Assembly: GCF_003967015.1 (NCBI RefSeq)
Contig: NZ_AP017560.1
Location: forward strand, 4,152,048 to 4,216,047
DNA: 64,000 nucleotides
Source: Pseudanabaena sp. ABRG5-3
Lineage (GTDB): Bacteria > Cyanobacteriota > Cyanobacteriia > Pseudanabaenales > Pseudanabaenaceae
Reading direction: 5' to 3'
Under the pieces are notes generated by a model. It saw only the letters and a list, made by a program, of their open reading frames with translations, had not been told where the DNA came from and did no database searches. Made by a program: the position numbers and the translations under genes. Below are positions 48,654 to 56,988 of the stretch, in pieces. Each line of letters opens with the position of its first letter. The stretch's first letter is position 1.

Positions 48654-50228
48654 ATGTTTATGAGATCAACTCCGTTTATTCCTATTGCCGTATTTATACT
48701 TACCCTTGCCTTGCTCGGTTGGGGATATGTTCGTTCCCGTCAGTTTGGCAAGCTAGGGCTACTTTCTTGGTTGCAGTTCGTAGCGCTGATGTCGCCTTGG
48801 TTAATTTACTTTGGTCTATTTGTCTCTGGTGTTTTTATTAATTTCACAACCCTATTATTTTTATTGCTTGGTTCCACGATCGCCTATGTAGCGATTAGCA
48901 ATCAGTTGCGTAAGATTGTGACCGTAGAAAGATCAGAGATCGAGAAGAAGCTCAAACGGGATCTTGAAACCAGTAGCGATCGCGCCAATTTGCAGCCAGA
49001 TAATTCATCTAATCCCCCCACCCCAAATCAGTCTGTAAATACCCCCATTGCTGTAGCCATGTCTCAGGGCAAGACCCAGCTCAAACTGTTTAAGGCAGTG
49101 CCTGCGGAAGATATGAAACTGATGCAGGGCATTTTTGGGATCGAAACCTACTACCTCACCGAGACAATCCCCTATCAAGAGGGCGCGATTTTTAAAGGTA
49201 ATTTGCGTGGTGAGCCAGATGTGGTACATGAACGGCTATCCAAATCTTTGCGCGATCGCCTTGGCGATAAATACAATTTGTTTTTGGTAGAGGGGCAAGA
49301 CCGTAAGCCTGTGGTAATTGTGCTGCCCAATCGGGATCTATCTATTGATAACAACACGATTCCGCAAAGAGTCTTGATTGCGGTGTTGATTGTGGCTAAT
49401 GGCTATACGGCTTTGAGTTTAGGAGCGCAGGTAGCAGGTATTCCCTCTATTCAAACGGCTCAAGACTATTTAGCAGGATTACCCTTTGCTCTTGGCATTG
49501 CCGCAATTTTGGGCTTGCGAGAATTAGCGATGCGTCTAATGGCCCGCAAATATAAAGTCAAAATGAGTTTGCCATTTCTCCTACCTTCCTCACAACTAGG
49601 TTCCTTTGGTGCATTTAGTCGCATTTTTTCGCCCTTGCCTAATCGTGTAGCCCTATTTGACATTGCGATCGCTCCAGCAGTTGCCAGTGGCTTGTTGTCT
49701 TTGATCGTGTTGATTGTGGGCTTATATCTATCTGCGATCGGTATGGGCAGTATTGACATTCCTAGCCAAATTTTCCAAGCGTCAGTATTAGCAGGAACCT
49801 TAGCCAAGTTATTGCTTGGTGATGCTTTACATAATAATTTGGTCTCAATTCATCCCCTCGTAATTCTGGGATGGCTCGGCTCAGCAATTACTGCTCTAAA
49901 TTTAATGCCTGCGGGACAGTTAGATGGTGGACGCATTGTCCAGTCTGTTTATGGGCGAAGAGTTGCAAGTTGGACGACCGTATTGACGCTGATTTTCTTG
50001 GTAATTGCAACGGTGATCAATCCATTAGCCCTCTATTGGGGTGGGATTATCTTGATCCTCTTGCGCGATCTCGAACGTCCGATGCTGAATGAACTGTCAG
50101 AATTAGATGGCGATCGCGAGGCTTTGGGTGTTGTTGCTCTGTTTTGGATGGTAGTCACTTTATTACCCCTTACCTCTGGCGTGGCGGAACGTTTAGGTAT
50201 AGGTAGTGGTGGCGGACTAATTCCTTAA
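48654..50228 (+). CDS. EGY3-like inactive site-2 protease homologue
   Basis: 524 residues with N-terminal helices (about 6-30, 40-75), a soluble domain (about 80-240, containing GNLRGEPDVVHERL) and a C-terminal M50-type bundle. Where HELGH is expected, the helix reads GLRELAMRLMARKY (His to Arg at 289, His to Met at 293), so zinc cannot bind there; the later Asp in NLMPAGQLDGG (about 424) is kept. Plant EGY3 shows the same loss and acts non-proteolytically. Length and arrangement fit EGY proteins. Start ATG 48654 gives MFMRSTPF; ATG 48660 is possible. Confidence 0.8.
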   Translation: MFMRSTPFIPIAVFILTLALLGWGYVRSRQFGKLGLLSWLQFVALMSPWLIYFGLFVSGVFINFTTLLFLLLGSTIAYVAISNQLRKIVTVERSEIEKKLKRDLETSSDRANLQPDNSSNPPTPNQSVNTPIAVAMSQGKTQLKLFKAVPAEDMKLMQGIFGIETYYLTETIPYQEGAIFKGNLRGEPDVVHERLSKSLRDRLGDKYNLFLVEGQDRKPVVIVLPNRDLSIDNNTIPQRVLIAVLIVANGYTALSLGAQVAGIPSIQTAQDYLAGLPFALGIAAILGLRELAMRLMARKYKVKMSLPFLLPSSQLGSFGAFSRIFSPLPNRVALFDIAIAPAVASGLLSLIVLIVGLYLSAIGMGSIDIPSQIFQASVLAGTLAKLLLGDALHNNLVSIHPLVILGWLGSAITALNLMPAGQLDGGRIVQSVYGRRVASWTTVLTLIFLVIATVINPLALYWGGIILILLRDLERPMLNELSELDGDREALGVVALFWMVVTLLPLTSGVAERLGIGSGGGLIP

Positions 50229-50260
50229 GTTTTATTTTGCCGTAGGCAAAATAAAACTTA
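50226..50260. terminator. Hairpin at the end of the EGY-like gene
   Basis: Perfect 16-bp stem TAAGTTTTATTTTGCC with GTA loop that includes the stop codon. Confidence 0.6.
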
Positions 50261-50282
50261 AAAATCTTATGAAAACTGCTAT

Positions 50283-50314
50283 CAAGAAGCGCACTCTAAG
50301 GGTGCGCTTCTTTG
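50283..50314. repeat. Short hairpin
   Basis: CAAGAAGCGCAC and GTGCGCTTCTTTG, similar in core to the AAGCGCACCC arms of family 2. Confidence 0.5.
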
Positions 50315-50388
50315 ATTGAACCATTTGCTTAGGAAGATTGTCTAAATAGGTATGAATTAACAAATTCCCCTAAATAATGGTCAAAATT

Positions 50389-50826
50389 ATGAAAATTACA
50401 ACTGTAGCGCTACTTTTTGCCACTTTAATCGGATCTGTGGCTTTTAATCCAGCCAAAGCATCGGCATTAGAAATAGATGTTCACTTGAATAATCAACAAA
50501 ACCGTACTTCTGTGGTGGATCGCGATCGCGAAATCATCCGCCAAAGAAACCTAGAACAACAACGCCTTGCCGATCAAAGGGCAAGAGAACAACAGCAACG
50601 CCTCGCCCAACAGAGAGCGCATGAACAGCAACAACGTCTTGCCGATCAAAGAGCAAGAGAGCAACAACAACGCCTCGCCCAACAGAGAGCGCATGAACAG
50701 CAACAACGTCTTGCTGATCAAAGAGCAAGAGAGCAACAACAACGCCTTGCCCAACAAAGAGCGAATGAATTAAGGCAACGCGAACTGAGACAACAACAAG
50801 ATCGCTATGCCCAAAACCATCACTAA
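50389..50826 (+). CDS. Exported low-complexity Gln/Arg/Ala repeat protein
   Basis: 145 residues from ATG 50389 (signal peptide MKITTVALLFATLIGSVAF, cleavage after AKA); ATG 50377 adds four residues. The mature part is a tandem array of QRLADQRAREQ and QRLAQQRAHEQ segments. The DNA repeats with a 72-bp period, about three full units at 50540-50755. A long, highly charged single alpha helix is expected. Repeat number is likely variable between strains. Function unknown. Confidence 0.7.
   Translation: MKITTVALLFATLIGSVAFNPAKASALEIDVHLNNQQNRTSVVDRDREIIRQRNLEQQRLADQRAREQQQRLAQQRAHEQQQRLADQRAREQQQRLAQQRAHEQQQRLADQRAREQQQRLAQQRANELRQRELRQQQDRYAQNHH
50538..50760. repeat. 72-bp tandem DNA repeat inside the exported protein gene
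   Basis: About three copies of a 24-codon unit with near-identical DNA (CAACAACGCCTTGCC, GATCAAAGGGCAAGAG, AACAGAGAGCGCATGAACAG segments recur). Reading frame is kept across the units. Confidence 0.85.
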
Positions 50827-50830
50827 ATTT

Positions 50831-50862
50831 AATTCCCTGAAGTGTGACGATGCTTTAGGGAA
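50831..50862. terminator. Hairpin after the repeat protein
   Basis: AATTCCCT and AGGGAATT with a long loop, 5 nt past the stop; weak terminator candidate. Confidence 0.4.
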
Positions 50863-50890
50863 TTGCAAACTAAACCCCAAATTATGCCTC

Positions 50891-51958
50891 TTACAAGTTA
50901 TCCAAATCTAAATCATTATCATTATCTTTAGGCCCTTCGGGCTGATTTGGTGGGTGGGTTGGCTCTGCCTTCTCTTTACTTGTTGGCGTTCGGAAAGGTT
51001 TTACTTCAGGCAAGTTGCGTAACGCTGGGGGAATATTACTACTTTCACCAAAGGGTTTCTTGGCGATCGCCTCAGCAATCTTGTTATCGGTCATTGCTAG
51101 CAAAGATTGAATTGCCCCTGGGAGCGATTGCGGATCCATAAACAAAACTTTGCTACTGGGACTTTGCCCGATCGCCTGTCCCATTTCTAAATATTTTTGC
51201 GCTAATAAATACTGCACTGCATCCTGTCCGTGGGGATGATTGGCGATCGCTTCAGCAATGCGTTCTATGGATAAAGCCATTGCCTCAGTCTGTTCTAAAC
51301 GTACTTGGCGCTCTGATTCGGCAAGTACCTTATTGGACAGGGCAACGGCTTCAGCCTTTTTAATTTCTGAAGTTTTTTCCCCCTCAGACAGAGAAATCAT
51401 GGCTTTTTTCTCAATTTCTGCTGCTTTTTGTTTTTCCATCGACAGCAGTACCGATGTGGGAATTGTGATTTCGCCTAGTCTCACACGCAATACCCTAATT
51501 CCCCAGTCTTTAGTATCACTAGAGATGCCCTGCAAGATCTCTTCGTTGATACGTTCTTGTCCACCAATAATATTATCGAGATCACAGCGTCCTATCTGCG
51601 TTTGAATCTGAGTAGCTAGGGACACACTCAAGGATTTATCAACATTCTCAATGTTATATTTTGCCTGTTTGAGATCAGTAACTTGCCAATACATCACCCC
51701 ACTCACACTGACGCTGACACTATCAGACGTTGTACAGGGCTGGGGCGACATTTCTAAAACCTGTTCACGGGAGCTTTGAATTAAAGCAACACGATCAAGA
51801 AATGGTAAAACGATATTAATCCCCGGTTCCATCGTTTTTTGATATTTACCAAATCTCTCAACTAGCGCAATCTGTCCTTCTTCAATAATCTGAAAGGAGC
51901 GATAAATATAAGTGCCACTTAAAAGAGCAAAAACAATGCTGAAAATTGTTGCTTCCAT
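50891..51958 (-). CDS. SPFH/Band 7 (stomatin/paraslipin-like) membrane protein
   Basis: 355 residues from ATG 51958, which has AGAGGT about 6 nt upstream; the ORF continues to 52012 without such support. N-terminal transmembrane segment (TIFSIVFALLSGTYIYRSF), SPFH domain (about 25-200; ALVERFGKYQKTMEPGINIVLPFLDRV), then a coiled coil (about 190-260) with Glu/Ala repeats, and a Pro-rich acidic tail ending DNDLDLDNL. It forms ring-like cages on membranes and affects membrane protein turnover. ftrV lies 59 nt upstream. Confidence 0.88.
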   Translation of the reverse strand: MEATIFSIVFALLSGTYIYRSFQIIEEGQIALVERFGKYQKTMEPGINIVLPFLDRVALIQSSREQVLEMSPQPCTTSDSVSVSVSGVMYWQVTDLKQAKYNIENVDKSLSVSLATQIQTQIGRCDLDNIIGGQERINEEILQGISSDTKDWGIRVLRVRLGEITIPTSVLLSMEKQKAAEIEKKAMISLSEGEKTSEIKKAEAVALSNKVLAESERQVRLEQTEAMALSIERIAEAIANHPHGQDAVQYLLAQKYLEMGQAIGQSPSSKVLFMDPQSLPGAIQSLLAMTDNKIAEAIAKKPFGESSNIPPALRNLPEVKPFRTPTSKEKAEPTHPPNQPEGPKDNDNDLDLDNL

Positions 51959-52017
51959 TGGTGAACCTCTTGTCGTAAAAGGTCTGCACATTGAGCAGAC
52001 CCTTTTCAGCACTAAAT

Positions 52018-52242
52018 TTAGTTGGCTAATTCTATTTCATGATCACCTAAATGAGTCACAAATCTAGGCGTAAACCTAATTTCGTAGGGATAGTTGGGGC
52101 TGATCGGGCGACCATGCCACTCCGTATGTATACGCACAATTTCTCCTTCTAATCCTGTAATATCAAAGGCTTTACCCTTATGTTCAGGATGATGGAAGAC
52201 ACTTAACGGTGTCTTGACACGAATGCGATCGCCAATCTTCAT
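52018..52242 (-). CDS. ftrV: Ferredoxin-thioredoxin reductase, variable chain
   Basis: 74 residues: MKIGDRIRVKTPLSVFHHPE, then FDITGLEGEIVRI, and RPISPNYPYEIRFTPRFVTHL. These are the SH3-like variable subunit motifs. It sits on the catalytic FtrC chain, which carries the 4Fe-4S cluster and disulfide and passes electrons from ferredoxin to thioredoxin for light regulation of the Calvin cycle. ftrC is not in the window. Confidence 0.95.
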   Translation of the reverse strand: MKIGDRIRVKTPLSVFHHPEHKGKAFDITGLEGEIVRIHTEWHGRPISPNYPYEIRFTPRFVTHLGDHEIELAN

Positions 52243-52352
52243 AAATTTTGATGTATCTAAATGTAAACGATATTTACCAATTATCGCTTGTCTAGGGTGA
52301 ATTAATAAAGATGTGGCACAAAGCGCTGCATCTTTAATTGCATCTTTATTGA

Positions 52353-52772
52353 CTATTCAGCAACAGGTAAAACAACTTCTAGTTTTGGTGCATGTCCCCA
52401 GAATGCCTCTAGGTCATAATATTCACGTTCTTGAGCCATCATCGCATGGACAATCACATCGCCGTAGTCCAGCAAAATCCATGAGCCATCTTGCTCACCA
52501 GCAATATTTCTAGGCTTACGTCCAAATTTTTCTTTGATCGTCTCTTCGGTAGCACCAGCGATCGCCCTTACCTGCGCCTTAGAAAATCCCGATGCAATTA
52601 CAAAATACTCCGCCAGACTAGAAACTTCACCGATCGCTAGTAAAACGATATTCTCTCCCTTGCGATCGTCAGCAGCGAGTACGGCAGCCTGTGCTATTTG
52701 ATAGCTTGGTTCTTGCTCTCTTTGACTAAGATTTAGATCTGGGGATGTAGGGATATCGGTTGCGATGGTCAT
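52353..52772 (-). CDS. rsfS: Ribosome silencing factor RsfS
   Basis: 139 residues. RsfS core (about 27-130): DDRKGENIVLLAIGEVSSLAEYFVIASG, KAQVRAIAGATEETIKEKFGRKPRNIAGEQDGSWILLDYGDVIVHAM, and the closing REYYDLEAFWGHAP. It binds L14 of the large ribosomal subunit and blocks subunit joining in starvation. The first 26 residues are an added tail. The region between it and ftrV holds a small hairpin of ATAAAGATG. Confidence 0.95.
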   Translation of the reverse strand: MTIATDIPTSPDLNLSQREQEPSYQIAQAAVLAADDRKGENIVLLAIGEVSSLAEYFVIASGFSKAQVRAIAGATEETIKEKFGRKPRNIAGEQDGSWILLDYGDVIVHAMMAQEREYYDLEAFWGHAPKLEVVLPVAE

Positions 52773-52908
52773 AGTGGGCAGATGTACTCCTGATTGATGA
52801 ACTGGCGTAAATTATTTCAGTACATCAATATTGTAACTTGATCTCAAATTCTGGTGTTCTTTTTCAAATGAAGGAGTCACAAAGCAAGGACTTCATTTTT
52901 TAACAAGC

Positions 52909-53009
52909 TATAGCTTGTTAGGATACAAAACCAGAAGACGAGTTGCGGCGCGAAGCGCCGCAACTCGTCTTCTGGTTTTGATTTTGTCCTAATACAGGCG
53001 CGGCTATAT
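52909..53009. repeat. MITE-like palindrome, family 1 copy C
   Basis: Core 52927-52979: perfect 25-bp arms (AAAACCAGAAGACGAGTTGC...) with GAA loop. Outer ends TATAGCTTGTTAGGATACA and TTTTGTCCTAATACAGGCGC-GGCTATA. Confidence 0.8.
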
Positions 53010-53037
53010 TTACGCCATGCTTTGCATTGCATAAATA

Positions 53038-53070
53038 GCGCAAAAGCTTCCCTTTGCAAAGCTTTTGCGC
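53038..53070. terminator. Hairpin upstream of the acetyltransferase 3' end
   Basis: GCGCAAAAGCTT / AAGCTTTTGCGC around CCCTTTGCA; followed by TTTCG. Lies between element C and the minus-strand GNAT gene. Confidence 0.55.
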
Positions 53071-53089
53071 TTTCGTCAAACTGATGTTT

Positions 53090-53680
53090 TTAAAAATTTT
53101 TTTGCAATAAAAATCTACGGGGATGACCTAGTAGCCAATGATTTAAGGAATTTTCTTGGTCATGGAGCCGATAGCCGATGTCATCATAGAGACTACGCGC
53201 AGGCTGATTATCTTCTAGTACATGCATGTATAAATGCGAAAATCCCCATTGCTTTACCGTTTTCTCGGCGGCTAGCAATAGTTGCTTGGCGACACCACGT
53301 CGTCGCCATTGGGGATGTACTGCTAAGTTAAAAATATAGGGGTATTGCTGCATAGTACGACCTAGCCAAAATTGATGGTGGGGCTTGGTAGGCACATAGC
53401 GCATACAAATTTCTAGTGAGGCGATCGCTTGGGACTTGTTGGTAGCATGAGTAGCTACGAGGCAGGCATAGCAAGGGGTTTGTTCACTAAAGCGGCTGTT
53501 GAGATCGAGCATAATCCCGTAGCGCAAAAGTGGATATACCAAATCTGTAAAGCAGCGCAGTAACCAGTTAACTTTGCGATCGTGACTACGATAAAAGCTC
53601 TCAGTTAAGATGTCTGACACATGCCCAACATCTCTAGAACTAGCGTGGCGAATGATAAACGAAGAAGATTGTCTTTGCAC
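53090..53680 (-). CDS. GNAT-family N-acetyltransferase
   Basis: 196 residues. Acetyl-CoA motif A NLAVHPQWRRRGVAKQLLLAA (about 117-137), then WGFSHLYMHVLEDNQPARSLYDDIGYR (motif B, about 145-171). The N-terminal part is longer than the average GNAT (FRYGIMLDL-like segment; LRCFTDLVYPLLRYGIML). Substrate unknown. Monocistronic; ends 20 nt from the hairpin at 53038-53070. Confidence 0.88.
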   Translation of the reverse strand: MQRQSSSFIIRHASSRDVGHVSDILTESFYRSHDRKVNWLLRCFTDLVYPLLRYGIMLDLNSRFSEQTPCYACLVATHATNKSQAIASLEICMRYVPTKPHHQFWLGRTMQQYPYIFNLAVHPQWRRRGVAKQLLLAAEKTVKQWGFSHLYMHVLEDNQPARSLYDDIGYRLHDQENSLNHWLLGHPRRFLLQKNF

Positions 53681-53793
53681 ATCTAGCGCTAACAGCTTAG
53701 CAATAATAATTTAGCGAACATATTTTAGGGATAATAACGTAAGTAAATCATTTTAAGAAGCAATTTCTCGCAATATTTTAACCAGCGATCGCA

Positions 53794-54621
53794 ATGACCA
53801 ATCTCGATAAACCCGTCTATAGCTCCAGCAAAATCCGTCCACGCAAACAATTTGGGCAACATTGGTTGCGAAGTGATGCAGTCCTGAACAAAATTTTGCG
53901 CGCGGGGCAATTGCAGCAAAGCGATCGCATTTTAGAAATTGGGCCTGGAACTGGCAATCTCACCCGTTTATTACTGCCCTTTGTGGAATCCCTCACCGCC
54001 GTAGAAATTGATCGCGATCTTTGTGAGAAACTTCGCAAAACCATGAATCAACCTAACTTCCAGCTAATCGAAGGTAGTATTCTCGATATTCCACTTCCCA
54101 CTGGAACTAATAAAGTCATTGCCAATATTCCCTACAACATCACAGGCGAAATCCTCAAAAAGCTATTGGGAACTCTGGCAGAACCTATCCAACAGTTTGA
54201 ACAAATCGTTTTATTAGTCCAAAAAGAAATTGGCGATCGCCTTGCGGCAAAAGCTGGTCACAAAGCCTACAATGCCCTCAGTGTAAAGATTCAATATCTT
54301 GCCGATTGTCAATTTATTTGTGATGTCCCTGCCGCCGCTTTCTATCCACCCCCAAAAGTTAATTCCGCCGTTGTTCGCATTATTCCCCGCCCACCACTCA
54401 CTCCCGTTAGCGATCCTAAATTCTTAGATCGGCTAATCACTCTTGGTTTTGCAACTAAACGGAAGATGTTACGCAACAATCTCATCTCCGAAATAGATCG
54501 CGATCGCCTAGTTCTAATCCTAGAATCAATGGGAATCAATGCACAAGTACGCGCCGAAGATCTCGATGTTGCTCAATGGGTCGCCCTATGCGAAGAAGTG
54601 ATCAAGGTAAAATCATCATGA
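53794..54621 (+). CDS. ksgA: 16S rRNA dimethyladenosine transferase KsgA/RsmA
   Basis: 275 residues. N-terminal RPRKQFGQHWLRSDAVLNKI, SAM motif ILEIGPGTGNLT, catalytic NIPYNITGEILKKLL, and the C-terminal RNA-binding helices (RDRLVLILESMGINAQVRAEDL). It dimethylates two adjacent adenines in helix 45 of 16S rRNA, a late step of 30S assembly. Divergent from the GNAT gene with a 113-nt promoter region. Confidence 0.95.
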   Translation: MTNLDKPVYSSSKIRPRKQFGQHWLRSDAVLNKILRAGQLQQSDRILEIGPGTGNLTRLLLPFVESLTAVEIDRDLCEKLRKTMNQPNFQLIEGSILDIPLPTGTNKVIANIPYNITGEILKKLLGTLAEPIQQFEQIVLLVQKEIGDRLAAKAGHKAYNALSVKIQYLADCQFICDVPAAAFYPPPKVNSAVVRIIPRPPLTPVSDPKFLDRLITLGFATKRKMLRNNLISEIDRDRLVLILESMGINAQVRAEDLDVAQWVALCEEVIKVKSS

Positions 54622-54701
54622 TTACTTAGGGTATAAAAGTTTTTGAGAGATATATAGCTATTGAGTATGAAGAGTCAAAATTTAATCAAAATAGCTATGC
54701 C

Positions 54702-54755
54702 AACTAAAATAACTTTAATTAATTAAAACGTTAATTAATTAAAGTTATTTTAGTT
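54702..54755. terminator. Bidirectional hairpin between ksgA and carotenoid oxygenase gene
   Basis: Near-perfect 25-bp arms AACTAAAATAACTTTAATTA... around AACG; overlaps the last codons of the minus-strand gene. Confidence 0.65.
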
Positions 54756-56987
54756 TTGTTCTTTATAAAGCTCTGTTTCAAAAGTTGTTTCAAGAGTTTG
54801 CTCAATGAAATTAGGATAGATAATTGTGTCAAACAATTCTCTCAGAATTTCTTTTCTCTCTCCCTTGATACTGTCAAGGATATTTTCATAGTCTTGTTTG
54901 ACAAATTTTTCTCTAGCAGCCCTTCTTTCTGCCAGTGAAAGTTGGTGTATGCGTTCTTTATCTTCAGGTTTAAGATAAATACCCTTTAGCCATGTTGTAT
55001 GTAGAGCTAGAGCTAAATTTAAAGGATTTGGATGATCTGCAGAGCGTAGACGGAGAGGTGCTTTCTTAAGGTCATTAGCATCAAAAATCCAAAATTCATC
55101 TTTAGCATGTTGGTGATTTTCTAGATCGTCATCAGCAATCACAATACAAGCAATAAATCCATGAACTGAAGGATCTCGTTCAGATGGGCAAGGTAGTGAA
55201 CTTGGAATAAATTGTGGTGAACAAGCAAAGTATCCTGCGGGAAAAGCATATTGATCTACAATCTTCATTGCTTGCGTATCAAGTCTCAGGAGTGTAACAG
55301 ATTTATTGTCTTCTGGTAGATCCTCAAAACAAACAACTCTGCGCTTTCTTTCCTTGAATTCTTTATAAATTCGTTCAGGAATTAATTCCCAAGAAAATCC
55401 CCAAGACATCCAGTAGATATTTTTGACGGTAGTTTCTGATAATTTCTCTGGATCGTCTCGGCACAAATCTTGGTGGGTATAAACAGTTGGCGACCATGTA
55501 GCATTCCAGTCAATGACATGCTGAGATTCTTCAATTTCGTTTGTTTGAGTATTAATCACATAGCGACCAAAACATCCTAAATCAAGAGTTCCAACCATCA
55601 TCCCTTCAAGTTCATCTGGTTGATTTCGCAGGTGTGGTTTTGATGGGACATTGGAATCATAACGAGTGATCCATTCGGTTACATCCCAGCCAACGCTATG
55701 ACCAATGTGTAATGTAATTTTATCGTCGGAATCAATATAGTCCGCCGCAAAGTGAGAGATCTCTAAAGGGATTTTTACTTGTTGAACTGTTAGAGGCTTT
55801 GGCGCATCTATTGTTCCACCATTGTCTTTCAACTGATCTCGTTTGGCAATATAAAGATTGTTAAAAAGCATGGGGGGAGTGGGTTTCAAGAAAACTGATT
55901 GAATCAATGAGCCTACCCATTTAAAGTAATTCTTATTAAATATTGACAGTTTGAGAAATCCAAAGAAGAAGGGGGCGAAAATCTGAGAAAATTCCATCCG
56001 AAATGAAATGTCCGCCATGATGATGTGATTTTCTGTGATCGCAAGCTGATGTAGAGACTGTTGAACAATGACAGGGTTTCCATCGGGTAGCTGTAGCCGC
56101 CAGCGTTCAAGTGTCTTTTGATTTGGGCAATATCGAAGAAGATCAGTATATCGCCCAAACATCTGTTTTTTTTCTGTTTCTTTAGTGGCACGACGCTTTG
56201 ACAATTTGTCAAGCCATTGATTAACGGTTTTATTACCCCAACCGTTATATCCCGTAGAATAGTTGGTTGTGTAGATCTCTTGGTCTTTTGATTTGCTATC
56301 TAATTTTGACAGATCTACGGCTGGATGCGCTGAGTTGATATGTGCATCAAAGATAGTTTTACTTGAATTAATAGGAAAAATACCTAACCAATCTTTAATT
56401 AAACCCATTGGTTCTATTAATTCCAGAGAATCAGGATCGATTTCGTGGGGACGACCTCCGTCAATCGTGACCCAGAGGCGATCGCCTACACGCAAAAAAG
56501 CTGTATTTAATTGATTACGAGCGCCAAGAGTTAAGCTAGATCTAGCTTGTCCTCCATTACGAAAAGATTCCCAATAGCTAAAAAAAGGATACTTTTTGGC
56601 AAACCAACTTTGTGGCACTTGATAGTTCTCCGAACAATAATGCTGAATAGCAAGATCAGCATAGTAGCAAGGCGTTTTCATAATGCGTGTTTTAAGTATG
56701 GCTCGCCCGTTCTCAAAACCCAAGCGATAAACCATGCCATCGCCCGTATATAGCTGTGTGCCGTATTCCTTCGGCTTATTTTCACTTTGAAACAGTGCCC
56801 CTACAAAAAAAACATAACCATGTAAACCCTCAAATCCCTCGGGGAATTTCTCATTCTGATAAGGAGAATTGTATTTGCTAGGATTATACAGATCGGCTGG
56901 ATTGTGCTGACAGAAATCTAATTGTATTTCTTGCTCAACTCTGCTAGTTTTTGTAGCGGAGTTGGGTACATGGGGGATTTTCGTCAT
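54750..56987 (-). CDS. Carotenoid oxygenase (RPE65/CCD family)
   Basis: 745 residues, longer than the usual 480-550. The four iron-binding His of the seven-bladed propeller can be placed: NSAHPAV (about 221), LHQLAITENH (about 313), HIGHSVGW (about 424-427) and ALHTTW (about 662). The family cleaves carotenoids or stilbenes at a double bond with molecular oxygen. A Glu/Lys insert (about 250-300; RRATKETEKKQMFGRYTDLLRY) and the length are unusual. The start is 1 nt after the stop of the STAND gene, so it is translationally coupled to it. Confidence 0.82.
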   Translation of the reverse strand: MTKIPHVPNSATKTSRVEQEIQLDFCQHNPADLYNPSKYNSPYQNEKFPEGFEGLHGYVFFVGALFQSENKPKEYGTQLYTGDGMVYRLGFENGRAILKTRIMKTPCYYADLAIQHYCSENYQVPQSWFAKKYPFFSYWESFRNGGQARSSLTLGARNQLNTAFLRVGDRLWVTIDGGRPHEIDPDSLELIEPMGLIKDWLGIFPINSSKTIFDAHINSAHPAVDLSKLDSKSKDQEIYTTNYSTGYNGWGNKTVNQWLDKLSKRRATKETEKKQMFGRYTDLLRYCPNQKTLERWRLQLPDGNPVIVQQSLHQLAITENHIIMADISFRMEFSQIFAPFFFGFLKLSIFNKNYFKWVGSLIQSVFLKPTPPMLFNNLYIAKRDQLKDNGGTIDAPKPLTVQQVKIPLEISHFAADYIDSDDKITLHIGHSVGWDVTEWITRYDSNVPSKPHLRNQPDELEGMMVGTLDLGCFGRYVINTQTNEIEESQHVIDWNATWSPTVYTHQDLCRDDPEKLSETTVKNIYWMSWGFSWELIPERIYKEFKERKRRVVCFEDLPEDNKSVTLLRLDTQAMKIVDQYAFPAGYFACSPQFIPSSLPCPSERDPSVHGFIACIVIADDDLENHQHAKDEFWIFDANDLKKAPLRLRSADHPNPLNLALALHTTWLKGIYLKPEDKERIHQLSLAERRAAREKFVKQDYENILDSIKGERKEILRELFDTIIYPNFIEQTLETTFETELYKEQN

Positions 56988-56988
56988 G

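Noticed and set aside
54756-54938. 60-residue plus-strand ORF inside the carotenoid oxygenase gene
   Set aside because: Antisense shadow of the C-terminal coding region.
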